From: an uncultured Oscillospiraceae bacterium
GTDB lineage: Bacteria > Bacillota > Clostridia > Oscillospirales > Ruminococcaceae
Assembly (NCBI GenBank): GCA_910589145.1
Contig: CAJUSD010000013.1
Coordinates: 1-64,000 of the forward strand
Direction of reading: 5' to 3'
DNA: 64,000 nucleotides
Shown here: positions 16,355-25,248 of the stretch, one piece after another
How positions within the stretch are numbered: the first letter of the stretch is position 1
How the letters are laid out: every line of letters starts with the position of its first letter
The notes under the pieces: generated by a model
Told to the model about the DNA's origin: nothing
What the model saw: the letters and a program-made list of their open reading frames with translations, nothing else
The model's database searches: none
Made by a program: the position numbers and the translations under genes

Positions 16355-17269
16355 TTAGTTGTGTCTGAAATAAATCTTTTCCGCTGTATCGTGGAACACA
16401 AGCTGTTTTTCCTCACTGGTAAACACATCGGAATCCATTGCAAAATCAATCAAATGGCGGTAGGTATCCCGGCAGACAGTGGACGGCACATCGGAACCAA
16501 ACATTAAGCGATCCGCACCTAAAATCTCCTTTGCAATTTTCAGATACTTAACCGCAGTGGGATACGGGAACGGCTCCGGCCGTTGGTTGGCGGCAAGGGC
16601 GGCGAAATCAAACCAGACATTGGGCAAAGCCAGGCGGCTTAACCCGTATTTCAGTTCATCTTCCTGTCCCGGCTGAGGAGCTAGGATATGACAGACAACA
16701 AAAGTCATATTGGGATGGGCGAGAATGGCCTTCCGAAGGGATTCAATCTGCCAGCTGATGTCGTTTTTCCGCCCGATATCCACCACAAAGATATGTCCCC
16801 GCTCATCAGAATAGCTGTAAACTTCCTGCATCTCCGGGCTAAACAGGTCGATATAGCCATGATAGCTCATCAGCCCAGAGCCTGGACTGACCTCAAACTT
16901 GACGATTTTAAACTTGTGGTCGTCAAAGAGCCGGGAGCGCACCTTGTCCCGCTGTAAGCAAAAGGGATCATAGGTCGCCGCACCGACAAAGCGGTCAGGA
17001 TATTTTCCCACAGCCTCCCAGGTGTATTCGTTCTGGAATCCATAGTAGCTCCCCTGCAATAAAACAGCTTTTTCTACATTGTGTTCGTCCATCAGCTTGA
17101 TGACCGATTCCGGGCTGACATTGTACTCCCCTAAAACGGGCGGGATCATGTTGATGACCTCTCCGGTAGACCACATGGCCTTCCCGCCGCCGCAGGCCCG
17201 AAGCTCCCCCTGAGAACCCCAGCCAGCCAAAGTATGGATCAGGTGGATATGTACATCAATTATTTTCAT
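16355..17269 (-). CDS. Amidohydrolase family 2 metal-dependent hydrolase
   Basis: This 304-residue TIM-barrel protein starts with the metal-binding IDVHIHLIHT, continues with DEHNVEKAVLLQGSYYG and YPDRFVGAATYDP, and ends with RLMFGSDVPST, whose aspartate is the usual metal ligand, then IDFAMDSDVFTSEEKQLVFHDTAEKIYF. This is the layout of the amidohydrolase 2 family, which includes decarboxylases and lactonases. The substrate is unknown and the neighbours give no hint. A normal ribosome binding site (AAAGGAG) precedes the ATG. Confidence 0.88.
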   Translation of the reverse strand: MKIIDVHIHLIHTLAGWGSQGELRACGGGKAMWSTGEVINMIPPVLGEYNVSPESVIKLMDEHNVEKAVLLQGSYYGFQNEYTWEAVGKYPDRFVGAATYDPFCLQRDKVRSRLFDDHKFKIVKFEVSPGSGLMSYHGYIDLFSPEMQEVYSYSDERGHIFVVDIGRKNDISWQIESLRKAILAHPNMTFVVCHILAPQPGQEDELKYGLSRLALPNVWFDFAALAANQRPEPFPYPTAVKYLKIAKEILGADRLMFGSDVPSTVCRDTYRHLIDFAMDSDVFTSEEKQLVFHDTAEKIYFRHN

Positions 17270-17319
17270 AGTATCCTTCTCCTTTTTGTCGGTTTATCTT
17301 TTTTCAGTATAAACAGCAG

Positions 17320-17661
17320 TCACAGATTGCCTCTCCCCTTTTGAATCCACAGAGGAATTTTATAAGCCAGCCAAGCTAATATAACCCCCAGCATACAGCA
17401 GATGCCGAACCCATAAAGCAGTACAACAGAAAAACGCTCCCAGCCGGTAACTGCCCAGACCATACACTCCCCCACGATCAGCCCCGCCAGCAAAAGGCTG
17501 GGGAAGGCACCTTTTACAAACAGCGTTTGGGCTTTTTTCAGCAGTATATACTGGATAAGGAATCCAATCAGTATGAAAATCCATTCGATTAAACTGAGCC
17601 AGATATTGCCCCCAAAATGAAAAAGACACATAAAAAAGCCGATTTCAAAAAGCTCCTTCAC
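17320..17661 (-). CDS. Four-helix integral membrane protein
   Basis: The frame opens at ATG 17697 inside the upstream gene, but a GTG at 17661 directly after the upstream stop has a GGAAGGA site at good spacing and is preferred, giving 113 residues. Four hydrophobic segments fill nearly the whole protein, with conserved-looking glycines and tryptophans (GGNIWLSLIEW, WAVTGWERF). There is no recognisable family. It is probably co-transcribed with the trmH-like gene, whose ribosome-bound end it follows. Confidence 0.6.
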   Translation of the reverse strand: MKELFEIGFFMCLFHFGGNIWLSLIEWIFILIGFLIQYILLKKAQTLFVKGAFPSLLLAGLIVGECMVWAVTGWERFSVVLLYGFGICCMLGVILAWLAYKIPLWIQKGRGNL

Positions 17662-17662
17662 C

Positions 17663-18487
17663 TTATAGGTTCCTTCCTCTTTGTCTTGTGATTTCATACA
17701 TCAGTATGGACGCGGCACAGCTTACATTAAAGGATGTTGCATAGGATTTTTCAGACATTGGGATTGTACAGAGCAGGTCGCAGTATTCCTTAAATTCCTT
17801 GTTTAATCCCATTGTCTCATTTCCCATCATCAGCATAAGCGGCAAGGTCAGGTTGGCGGAGTAAATGGGTTTTTCATTGTGCGCCGTAGTTCCTATGGTA
17901 ATAAAACCGGCATATCTCTTTTTCAGTTCTTCCATATAGGCGAACAGGGTTTTGTTATCGGAAATCCTGATGACAGGCAGATTGAAAAACGACCCCATTG
18001 CTGAAACCACCACATCAGTGTCATACAAATCCACCCCATGGCCAGTAATGATAAGCATATCCGCCCCCAGCGCATCACAGGATCGGATCATAGTGCCAAG
18101 GTTCCCCTTGTTTGATGGACGGTCAAACAAAACAATAAAGGGATTATCAGAAAGGATAACCTGATCCAGCTTGTCCTCCCGCATTTCAATAATTGCCATC
18201 AATTCCGAGGTTTCCTCTTTGCCGCTTAACTCTTTCATCAGATCAGGGGCCAGCCAGAAATTCAAATCTGTTTCTACTCGGTTTATCATATCTTCCGCCC
18301 AACCAGAAAGATTGTTTTTATCATATAGAAAGGATTTGATTTTCCAGTGATTCTTTACCGCTTCATTGAGGCTGCGGACCCCTTCAACCAAAAATTCATG
18401 GTATCTGTAACGTTTATTTCGGTTTGTTTTCAACACCTCAAATTTTTGAAAGGTGCTGTTTTTAGAGAATATTCTTGTTTCCTTCAT
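17663..18487 (-). CDS. TrmH/SpoU family RNA 2'-O-methyltransferase
   Basis: The 274-residue protein has a substrate-binding N-terminal domain (RYRYHEFLVEGVRSLNEAVK) and a SPOUT domain with the family motifs: RPSNKGNLGTMIRSCDALGAD (motif 1), MMGNETMGLNKE (motif 2), and IPMSEKSYATSFNVSCAASILMYE (motif 3). It probably methylates a ribose in rRNA or tRNA. The frame opens at TTG 18505, but ATG 18487 follows AAGGGAG and is preferred. It overlaps the upstream peptidase gene by 26 bp, so the two genes are in one operon. Confidence 0.9.
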   Translation of the reverse strand: MKETRIFSKNSTFQKFEVLKTNRNKRYRYHEFLVEGVRSLNEAVKNHWKIKSFLYDKNNLSGWAEDMINRVETDLNFWLAPDLMKELSGKEETSELMAIIEMREDKLDQVILSDNPFIVLFDRPSNKGNLGTMIRSCDALGADMLIITGHGVDLYDTDVVVSAMGSFFNLPVIRISDNKTLFAYMEELKKRYAGFITIGTTAHNEKPIYSANLTLPLMLMMGNETMGLNKEFKEYCDLLCTIPMSEKSYATSFNVSCAASILMYEITRQRGRNL

Positions 18488-19193
18488 TTTTTTCTCCCTT
18501 TTCAACTAAATGAACGAACAATTTTTTGAAGATGGGATATCTGCGGTAAAGGTTTTCTGGATGCCATTGAACCGTCCAGATATTGCCGTCCTCTGACTCC
18601 ATCCCCTCGACAATGCCATCCGAAGCCCATGCAGCAGCCCGCAATCCAGGGGCAATGTCCTTGACTGCCTGATGATGGAAGGAATTCACATGAATTGTTT
18701 CTCCCAACAGCTCACCCAATAAAGAACCCTTTTGACAGCGGACGCTGTGGGTCAGCTCGCTGCGAAGTTCATTGGCCTGAACATGGCACACCTTGGAATC
18801 GGTCTGTGAAGGGATGTCCTGAATCAGCGTCCCACCCAAGGCGGTGTTGATAATCTGATGTCCCCGACAAATTCCAAAAATGGGTATCCCCTTCTCAACA
18901 GCCAGACGAATCAGCTGATACTCAAAAATATCCTTATCATAATTGGAATAATTTACCTGTTGAATTGGATCTGCTCCATAAAGCCTTGGGGAAACATCCT
19001 CTCCGCCTGGAACAAGGAGACCGTCTATCATATCTATATAAGAAGCACATCTGCTAACATCTTGGGAAACTGGGATGCCTATTGGTATCCCTCCTGCGTC
19101 GAGAATTCCGCTGATATAATCAGACGGGACAGAAAAGATTTTCTGCTCCGAGCGGGGCGGCGGAAATATAATAATACCAATTTTAGGCTGCAT
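18462..19193 (-). CDS. Peptidase C26 family glutamine amidotransferase-like hydrolase (PuuD-like)
   Basis: This 243-residue class I glutamine amidotransferase-type hydrolase has PGGEDVSPRLYG, nucleophile elbow FGICRGHQIINTALGGTLIQD and the catalytic HxE in VQWHPENLYRR, with the HVN..HHQAV segment typical of gamma-glutamyl-GABA hydrolases. It may hydrolyse gamma-glutamyl amides. The frame extends 52 codons further, but ATG 19193 has an AAGGTGAT site and overlaps the stop of the preceding short frame by an ATG..TAA arrangement. It is followed by the trmH-like gene. Confidence 0.9.
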   Translation of the reverse strand: MQPKIGIIIFPPPRSEQKIFSVPSDYISGILDAGGIPIGIPVSQDVSRCASYIDMIDGLLVPGGEDVSPRLYGADPIQQVNYSNYDKDIFEYQLIRLAVEKGIPIFGICRGHQIINTALGGTLIQDIPSQTDSKVCHVQANELRSELTHSVRCQKGSLLGELLGETIHVNSFHHQAVKDIAPGLRAAAWASDGIVEGMESEDGNIWTVQWHPENLYRRYPIFKKLFVHLVEKGEKNEGNKNIL

Positions 19194-19365
19194 CTTTATC
19201 ACCTTTTTCATTAACAAATATAAAAATCGATTCATCAGCATTTGGTGCAAATAACTCTGGACAGCATACAGCAAAATGAGTCCGTTCCAACAGTGTATCA
19301 AAGGCGCCAGAGTCCAGTGCAGGACAAGGGATATCTTTGCTGGCGGCAATCTGCCTCGACTTCAC
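19183..19365 (-). pseudogene. Possible 3' remnant of an unidentified gene
   Basis: A short frame gives 60 residues from GTG 19365. It ends FIFVNEKGDKDAA, and its stop overlaps the start of the C26 peptidase gene, with the peptidase ribosome binding site inside its last codons. The composition (CPALDSGAFDTLLERTHFAVCCPELF) reads like real protein, and the overlapping stop/start is the hallmark of translational coupling. There is no good start signal, and the frame closes just upstream, so it may be the tail of a deleted gene. I do not recognise it. Confidence 0.35.
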
Positions 19366-19447
19366 TATCCAATGTAAAAATTACAGTACCCTTTTATATT
19401 TTGACTGTATTTTATCGCATATTTATCCATGGCATACTAAAATAATT

Positions 19448-19963
19448 CTACAATTCAATATCAATCTGATATTCTTTCTCAATCAAAATATATTCTGTAC
19501 CATATTTTTGGCACTGTTCCAACATTCTGGCATTGTCTCTGCGCACTGCCTCTAATGTACAGTCTTCATCATCTCCACGATTTTCAATGACACTTGCAAA
19601 CTTCTTGATATTGTCAAAATGATTTACAATATAGCCGTCACTCATAATCAGGCAGTAAAACCTGATTTCATCCAGATATTCCCTTTCAAAATCCTCCGCC
19701 CAGTCCAAAGGAATATAACAGCCCTCCACGATGAGGTTTTGACTGTTTTCAACAGCGGTCTTAATCATTTCACGTACAATCGGCCATAAATAGCGCGTCA
19801 ATTCCCCATCATCGCTTAAAGGGGTAAGCGATGTGTTGCCGCTGCGGATAAGTCCCATTTTCAGATGATCTATGGAAAGATATGGGTAATGATACTTTTC
19901 AAGGAGTTTTTGTGCAAGGGCAGTTTTTCCGGTATGGGATTCACCTGTAATTAAAACAATCAT
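19448..19963 (-). CDS. P-loop small kinase-like ATPase
   Basis: This 171-residue single-domain protein begins with MIVLITGESHTGKTALAQKLLEKY, a Walker A P-loop, and has a SIDHLKMGLIRSG segment and LIVEGCYIPLDWAEDF, which fits the acceptor-binding layout of adenylate kinase-like P-loop kinases. The substrate could be a nucleotide, sugar or antibiotic. The ATG at 19963 directly follows GGAGGAAGAA and is preferred over 19975. It is a lone gene on its strand. Confidence 0.75.
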   Translation of the reverse strand: MIVLITGESHTGKTALAQKLLEKYHYPYLSIDHLKMGLIRSGNTSLTPLSDDGELTRYLWPIVREMIKTAVENSQNLIVEGCYIPLDWAEDFEREYLDEIRFYCLIMSDGYIVNHFDNIKKFASVIENRGDDEDCTLEAVRRDNARMLEQCQKYGTEYILIEKEYQIDIEL

Positions 19964-20229
19964 TTCTTCCTCCATTCCATATAACAGATGTACCGAGTTT
20001 CATTATAGCACATCTGCCCAAAAACAGCCAGAGGTGTGTTAATTTTTGGGAGACATGGAAAGGAGAAATTTCCTCTTTGTCTTTTATCAGGTCGGCTGCC
20101 GTGATATGTGGGTTTTGGTATCTGGTCCTGTTGTCGGACATGGCAAGCTTCCTAGTGACGAGATTATACAGCATGACAATCTCTTATCTAAAAAGTATAT
20201 TAGAGGAGCAATTTATTGTCACTATATAA

Positions 20230-20970
20230 TTAAAACGCAATAAACTCAAATCCATCCTCCGGCTCCCCTACTTCACAGCCAAGAATTTCCGATGCCCTCC
20301 TTTTGAACAGGGAAAACCAATCAATCCATTCCTGTTTGGGCATTTTAGCGAAAAATTGCAGTCCACCTGGCTCAACGGAAACACTGATTCGCTTCCCGTC
20401 CAGCCCGCCAAACCAAAGCTGCCCTTCTCCCAATTCCCCGTTCCAGCCGGGCATTTCCATATAAAGCTGTTCCAGCTTTTTCCAAACGTATTTGGGGGCA
20501 GTATAATGGATGTTCAAGTTGTGGTTATGTGCCTCTAAAATTGAGGTAAAATCAATCTGGTACCTTGTCCCATGGGAGAGGAGGAGGCCGTCTGTCAGGC
20601 GGATTCGGAGAATACAGGTGTTGGAATCTTTTTCATTAACGTGGCCGTTGGTGTACCAGGCGGAAAATGCCTTCCGCAGCGTTTCCATGATTTCCCGATT
20701 TTTCCTGTCCAAAGGATGCCCAAGGTTTTCCCCTACCCCGTTGGCGGTAAACCAGTCGCCGCAGATGGAAACATAGGGATTCCCCTCTATCTGCCGCATT
20801 TTATTGGATTTTCCATGGGTGATTACATAAAAAGAATCCGTCTCGTAATAACTGTTTACCGCCCGCACAGCTGGACGGTTCTTTTCCACTGTGGCCAGGG
20901 CGATTAGGGTATCATGTCCAAAGCGTTCCCTCATTATTTCCAGGGCTTTCTCCAATTTTTCTGTTTCCAT
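20230..20970 (-). CDS. Pyridoxamine 5'-phosphate oxidase-like protein fused to an unknown C-terminal domain
   Basis: Residues 1-140 form a flavin-binding PNPOx-like split barrel: LIALATVEKNRPAVRAVNSYYETDSFYVITHGKSNKMRQIEGNPYVSICGDWF. Residues 145-246 are a second domain that starts EAHNHNLNIHYTAPKYVWKKLEQLY and ends EVGEPEDGFEFIAF, with a conserved-looking W-rich strand LWFGGLDGKRISV. I do not know the second family. The combination suggests a flavin-dependent enzyme joined to a protein-interaction or immunity-type domain. It has an AAGGGGGA ribosome binding site. Confidence 0.75.
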   Translation of the reverse strand: METEKLEKALEIMRERFGHDTLIALATVEKNRPAVRAVNSYYETDSFYVITHGKSNKMRQIEGNPYVSICGDWFTANGVGENLGHPLDRKNREIMETLRKAFSAWYTNGHVNEKDSNTCILRIRLTDGLLLSHGTRYQIDFTSILEAHNHNLNIHYTAPKYVWKKLEQLYMEMPGWNGELGEGQLWFGGLDGKRISVSVEPGGLQFFAKMPKQEWIDWFSLFKRRASEILGCEVGEPEDGFEFIAF

Positions 20971-21131
20971 GATAAAATATCCCCCTTATCTTGTACAAAA
21001 ATAATTTACAGCAATCTATAAAAACATATTTATTGATAAATTGCCGAAAGCATCTGGAAGCTTCCCACCGTCAACAGAACCGGTAATTCCAGGCTTGTCT
21101 TTCAGCACTCAGTACCTTTCGTAATCAACTT

Positions 21132-21683
21132 TCAAAATCGAAACCGCTCTATAATTTGTTCTGCTGCCTGATCCGGCGACAGGTTGGAATTGTCGATTTT
21201 TATATAATTTTTAAAGAGAATCTCCCCCTCATTGCTCACAAGCCGGTAGTTGGAATCCTCCCGCCGGATGCAGCCAGAGGAAAAATCCAGGTTTCGCTTG
21301 GAAGCTTTATGATTCAGTCGGTTTTCCGTGGCGTTGCGCTGCAAACGTATCTCCTGGGAAGCCACTAACTCTACCCAGAAAACCTCCCCGCCGGTATCCT
21401 CAAACATCTTCGCAATTCCCTGGATGTAATCCCAGTCGGCTTTCTGGTCAAAGGCCCACATATAGGTGAAGATCATTCCTTTATTATCACTTTTCAAAAA
21501 CTCTTCAAAGATAACCCGCCGCAGACGCTCCACAGCATTTCCAGAAAATGTCCCAAAAATTTCAAGTACTGGTTCAATCATCATATGGTTATGGAACAGA
21601 CGCAGACCTGTCTTCTTCATAAGGGCCTGCCCTACTGTCATTTTTCCCACAGCCCCGCTCCCAAAAATTACCACCAGATTCAT
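21132..21683 (-). CDS. P-loop NTPase (shikimate kinase-like)
   Basis: This 183-residue protein has the Walker A VIFGSGAVGKMTVGQAL, with methionine in place of the usual serine or threonine before the final threonine. It continues with a HNHMMIEPVLEIFG region and a FTYMWAFDQKADWDYIQ segment. It resembles chloramphenicol phosphotransferase or shikimate kinase-type P-loop kinases by general layout. The substrate is unknown. An AAGGAGTGA ribosome binding site precedes the ATG. The relationship to the two kinases at 50752-51872 is only by fold. Confidence 0.75.
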   Translation of the reverse strand: MNLVVIFGSGAVGKMTVGQALMKKTGLRLFHNHMMIEPVLEIFGTFSGNAVERLRRVIFEEFLKSDNKGMIFTYMWAFDQKADWDYIQGIAKMFEDTGGEVFWVELVASQEIRLQRNATENRLNHKASKRNLDFSSGCIRREDSNYRLVSNEGEILFKNYIKIDNSNLSPDQAAEQIIERFRF

Positions 21684-21749
21684 ATTGTCACTCCTTCAAT
21701 TACACGGCTCTCCAAAAATCAAATGACTTAATTGCTGAAAATCTCAAAT

Positions 21750-22529
21750 TTAGGAAAGTTTGAAAAGCCGCTCAGTGTTTTCCCTTGCTTTCTGGATTAG
21801 TTCCGATTCCTCCGCTCCCATGTATTTCGCCAGATCCCGCGCCACATAGACGATATTTTCCGGTACATTGGTTCGATCCAATCCGGGCACATTGCGAGGG
21901 GTGAGATAAGGAGCGTCTGTTTCAATCAATACTCGATCCAAAGGGAGGATACGGACAGCTTCCCGCAGTTCTTTTGCCCTTCTGTCGTCGCAAATCCAAC
22001 CGGTAATGCCGATGGAAAAACCCATATCCAGATACTGCTCCAAAGTCTTTTTATCGCCGGTAAAGCAATGAACCACCGATTTTTTACAGATTTCCGGGTG
22101 TTTTTTGAATCGGCGGACAAACTCATCTGCCGCAGAACGTTCATGAAGGAAAAGGGGCATGTCCAATTTTTCCGCCAAAACGATATGCTTTTCCAGACAG
22201 CGTATCTGATTTTCCCTTGTGGAAAACATTCGGTCAAAGTCCAGTCCGCACTCCCCCACCGCGACAATTCGGCCGTTTCCGGTGAGCAGACTTTCCAGCA
22301 GGTCAAAGTCCTCTTTTTTGGCAGAATCGGCATTGTGGGGATGGATTCCCGCTGTTCCATATACATCATGGCTTTTCACAAATGTATCAATGCGCTTGTT
22401 TTCCTTCATGTCTGTTCCGGTCAGGATACATCCAACCCCGGCATCTGCCGCTTTTTGGAGAACTGCTTCTGGGTTGGGGAATTGGCGGCAGAACAGGTTT
22501 AATCCGATGTCATAGTACTTCACGATCAT
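21750..22529 (-). CDS. tatD: TatD family metal-dependent hydrolase (TatD type)
   Basis: This 259-residue TIM-barrel nuclease is close to E. coli TatD rather than YcfH. It has an FDIGVNL-like N-terminus (YYDIGLNLFCRQF), AGIHPHNAD, VAVGECGLDFDRMFSTRENQ, LHERSAADEF, VVHCFTGDKKTLEQYLD, GFSIGITGWICDDRR and LIETDAPYLTPRN. TatD enzymes are 3'-5' DNA exonucleases that need divalent metals. All metal ligands appear present. The gene stands alone with a GAGGAAGG ribosome binding site. Confidence 0.92.
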   Translation of the reverse strand: MIVKYYDIGLNLFCRQFPNPEAVLQKAADAGVGCILTGTDMKENKRIDTFVKSHDVYGTAGIHPHNADSAKKEDFDLLESLLTGNGRIVAVGECGLDFDRMFSTRENQIRCLEKHIVLAEKLDMPLFLHERSAADEFVRRFKKHPEICKKSVVHCFTGDKKTLEQYLDMGFSIGITGWICDDRRAKELREAVRILPLDRVLIETDAPYLTPRNVPGLDRTNVPENIVYVARDLAKYMGAEESELIQKARENTERLFKLS

Positions 22530-22601
22530 TTTGCCTTCCTCATTTCCTTTTCAATCTGTTTATTGCACGAAATTTGTATGTCCTTTGGGAGCTGTGGGCT
22601 T

Positions 22602-23258
22602 TTAATTTGCTCTGATTTCTTTCAGCTTTTGCCGAACCCTTTCCAAATTTTCATCGCAAAGAACAGGAAGAAATTCCACAAGCTGCTCCGACTGAAAATT
22701 CCACCATTGAATTTCCAGCAATAATTCAATCATCTCTTCATCAAAACGTTTTTTAATCGGCTTTGCCGGATTTCCCCCGGCAACAGTATATGGTTCGATA
22801 TTTTTGGCAACAACGGAATGAGCGGCTACAATCGCACCGTCTCCGATTTTGACCCCCGGCATAATGGTGCTTTTGCGCCCTATTCACACATCATTTCCAA
22901 TGACAATATCCCCTTTAAATGGAAGCTGGGAAAGATGAGGCGGAGTATTTTCCGCCCATACTCCCCCAAACACATTAAACGGATAGGTACTAATGCTGCT
23001 GATCCTGTGGTTTGCGCTGCCCATGATAAACTGAACCCCACTGGCAATAGAACAGAATTTCCCGATAATCAGCTTATCACCAAATTCAGGCCAGTTGAAA
23101 AGAACATTGTTGCGTTCAAAAGCAGTAGGATCAACTGGATCGTCATAATATGTATAATCACCAACAAAGATATTTGGGGCAGTGATTACATTTTTCAGGA
23201 AACATGAAGTTTTATATTCATTTGGAAATACAGTGTTGGGATCTGGGATAAAACTCAT
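22602..23258 (-). pseudogene. Vat family xenobiotic acetyltransferase interrupted by an in-frame TGA
   Basis: The upstream 124 codons encode MSFIPDPNTVFPNEYK...IVGDYTYYDDP...CSIASGVQFIMGSANH, and the downstream part in the same frame encodes IGRKSTIMPGVKIGDGAIVAAHSVV...GNPAKPIKKRF. Together they make a complete left-handed beta-helix acetyltransferase of about 218 residues, of the Vat/streptogramin type. They are separated only by TGA at 22884-22886, exactly where the family has Trp in DVWIG, so one G-to-A change (TGG to TGA) explains it. The rest is intact, so the change looks recent. Sequence error or read-through cannot be excluded. Confidence 0.85.
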
Positions 23259-23316
23259 ATTTATTTCTCTCCTTGCTTTTTGCTCTGTAAAACGCTATTT
23301 TTATTAAATTACATTT

Positions 23317-23988
23317 CTAATACAGTTCTGCCAACTGTCTATATATAAAGTCAGGATGATTTTTGACAAAAATATCTTTATCCAGCTTTCCGTCCACCCA
23401 ATGGAGCAGATTGTATATGTGAAGTTGATAATACCATTCCCCAGTATCGTAGTCTGTGCAGCGCTCATTCCAGACAATGCGTCCATACTGATTTTCTGCC
23501 AGCACAAAAGCGGTTTCATTTACACAGTCCTTACCGTAAAACCGGGAATCCAGGTTATTAAAATCCTTGTTGTGTCCCCTGCGAAACGGTCTCCCGCTGC
23601 GGTGTTCATCGTAAAAAAATGATACCTCAAATCTGTCGGCCTGGGTACAAACAGCGATATCAGCCAGATTAAGCGATTCTGCCGAGGAAAAGTTCTGGTA
23701 TTCAAATCTTTTTATCCAGCGGATTCTCTTTTCAATCTCGCTTTGAATCTGTTCCGGTGAAAAGCCAAGCCGAGGCAGACTTTTTTCCAAAGATCTGCGG
23801 GAGGTCTGCACAGCATCCAAACATTCCCGCCCATTTTGATAAAAACTAATGTTATGAAGGGTAATATCAGACGAAATAGCTGTCAAATTCACAGGATATG
23901 CAGGAGAAAATGCTTGACGGGCTTCCGCGCCTGCGGCCCCGCGATCTTTTTTATACCAGGTGAGATTAACATTCTGGACCAGCAGCAT
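23317..23988 (-). CDS. Hypothetical protein
   Basis: A 223-residue soluble protein has a GGAGGGA ribosome binding site. It has a mixed composition, with FEVSFFYDEHRSGRPFRRGHN and a C-terminal half rich in Trp, Tyr and His (GEWYYQLHIYNLLHWVDGK). There is no signal peptide, membrane segment or motif I can name. It lies head to tail downstream of the membrane protein at 24029-24892 with a 40-bp gap, so the two may be co-transcribed. Confidence 0.55.
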   Translation of the reverse strand: MLLVQNVNLTWYKKDRGAAGAEARQAFSPAYPVNLTAISSDITLHNISFYQNGRECLDAVQTSRRSLEKSLPRLGFSPEQIQSEIEKRIRWIKRFEYQNFSSAESLNLADIAVCTQADRFEVSFFYDEHRSGRPFRRGHNKDFNNLDSRFYGKDCVNETAFVLAENQYGRIVWNERCTDYDTGEWYYQLHIYNLLHWVDGKLDKDIFVKNHPDFIYRQLAELY

Positions 23989-24028
23989 CGAATCCCTCCA
24001 ATTTGCCTCTAAATCAGATACCTGCTAT

Positions 24029-24892
24029 CTAACGTTTTTTCCTTCGATGCAAAAACCAAACAATCAATATGATGATTGCTAGGATTATCAAAATAAAGGG
24101 TAAGAACATGGCAGCTGTCATGCCCAGATAGGGGCTTCTTAGAGTACTGAAAATATTCTGGTACCAGTTTTCGTCAATGGTGATCTGTAAATTCTCATTG
24201 GGAAGGGTATCTGAAATATATTGATAAGCACGCGGACCGATCTTTTTAAAATTCAAATTGCTTTTTGAAATTACCGGCATATCCTCATCCAGGTTCAGAT
24301 TGATGGTCAAACCTCCGAAATCCTTCCACATTGCCGCAGGAGTAAGGTAATACTTTATCTGTCCACATTTCGCGTTAAAGTCAAGGTGGGGGTATCCTCC
24401 AAGCTGGTAAGTATAAGAAACAACAACGTCATATTCCTCATTTGGCGCAAAAGACATTTCAAAGCGAATGGCTTCCACCAGCTGATCGTTATAGCTTACG
24501 GCTTTATCTTTTGTAAGGACAGCATACTGCCAATCATCTGTTTTGACTTCTGTATCATAGCTTAAAGTATAGCTTTCTCTGGTAAAGGAAACTGCCCTTC
24601 CGTTGACAGTAATCTGCACGTTGCTTGTTTCAATATTGGGAGAAAGAAACATAGCTGCCGTGGCAACAGCTTCTTCCATTGTGTTTTTCATTCGATAGGC
24701 TGCATTGATGTCTGCCTTTGAACCATGGACAGTAATATCCAGTACCTCTGAAATCACTGAAAGGGCATCGTTTTGCTCAAAGGTAATGGAAGAACCGATA
24801 TCCGCCTTTTGGGGAGCAGCCATATTCGCATAAACATTCTGAGGAACAGCGAAGACTAAAAGAAAAAGCAGGAACAGACAAATTTTTTTCAT
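24029..24892 (-). CDS. Secreted membrane-anchored protein of unknown function
   Basis: This 287-residue protein has an N-terminal signal peptide (MKKICLFLLFLLVFAVPQNVYA), an extracellular beta-rich region of about 230 residues, and a C-terminal transmembrane helix (about residues 262-281) followed by a HRRKKR cytosolic anchor. The topology is that of a surface-anchored protein. The external part has a repeated-looking beta sandwich flavour (VISEVLDITVHGSKADINAAYRM) and may be a DUF4424-type fold, a guess. It has a GGGAGAGA ribosome binding site. The function is unknown. Confidence 0.65.
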   Translation of the reverse strand: MKKICLFLLFLLVFAVPQNVYANMAAPQKADIGSSITFEQNDALSVISEVLDITVHGSKADINAAYRMKNTMEEAVATAAMFLSPNIETSNVQITVNGRAVSFTRESYTLSYDTEVKTDDWQYAVLTKDKAVSYNDQLVEAIRFEMSFAPNEEYDVVVSYTYQLGGYPHLDFNAKCGQIKYYLTPAAMWKDFGGLTINLNLDEDMPVISKSNLNFKKIGPRAYQYISDTLPNENLQITIDENWYQNIFSTLRSPYLGMTAAMFLPFILIILAIIILIVWFLHRRKKR

Positions 24893-25248
24893 GGTGGTCT
24901 CTCCCTTCTATTGTCTTTATACAAATCATTTTGGAAATAGGTACCTTTATTATATCATTTTGTATGTCAACGTCAAGCTATGCCTATCTCCCCTGTACCT
25001 GTTATTCAGAAAATTTAAAACGACTCTGATAGTATTGATATTTCAGTACAGAGTGGGATATGAGCATTACATATACATTTACACTGATTAAGCGGTGTAT
25101 CAAAAAAAGGGGTGACAAAGCTTTCGGCTGTCACCCCTTTTCATATATACAATCTTAATGAATTTTGGCATTGGTTGCCTGGCATCCTCGTTAAATGTCC
25201 TACTTGTCCTTACTGTTTTTTTGATAAACTGCAATTCATACCTAGCAT
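24893..25248. other. Intergenic stretch with a bidirectional terminator
   Basis: About 356 bp hold no gene I can support. The clearest feature is the stem at 25102-25144 (GGTGACA/TGTCACC with T and A runs on both sides). The part from 25,150 to 25,248 has no recognisable motif. The left part, next to the membrane-protein gene, holds its ribosome binding site and presumably its promoter. Confidence 0.5.
25102..25144. terminator. Bidirectional terminator-like hairpin
   Basis: GGGGTGACA and TGTCACCCC form a 9-bp stem around an 11-nt loop, flanked by an A run on the left and a T run on the right. It can act on both strands. It lies about 105 bp beyond the Rpn pseudogene stop. Confidence 0.75.

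Noticed and set aside
19941..20174. 77-residue minus-strand frame upstream of the small kinase
   Set aside because: No ribosome binding site, no motif, and it runs across the kinase start region. It is likely chance.
22884..22886. UGA read as tryptophan or selenocysteine in the Vat-like gene
   Set aside because: TGA ends many intact genes here (for example sigK and uvrB), and no selenocysteine insertion element shape is visible after the codon. A simple nonsense change is more economical.
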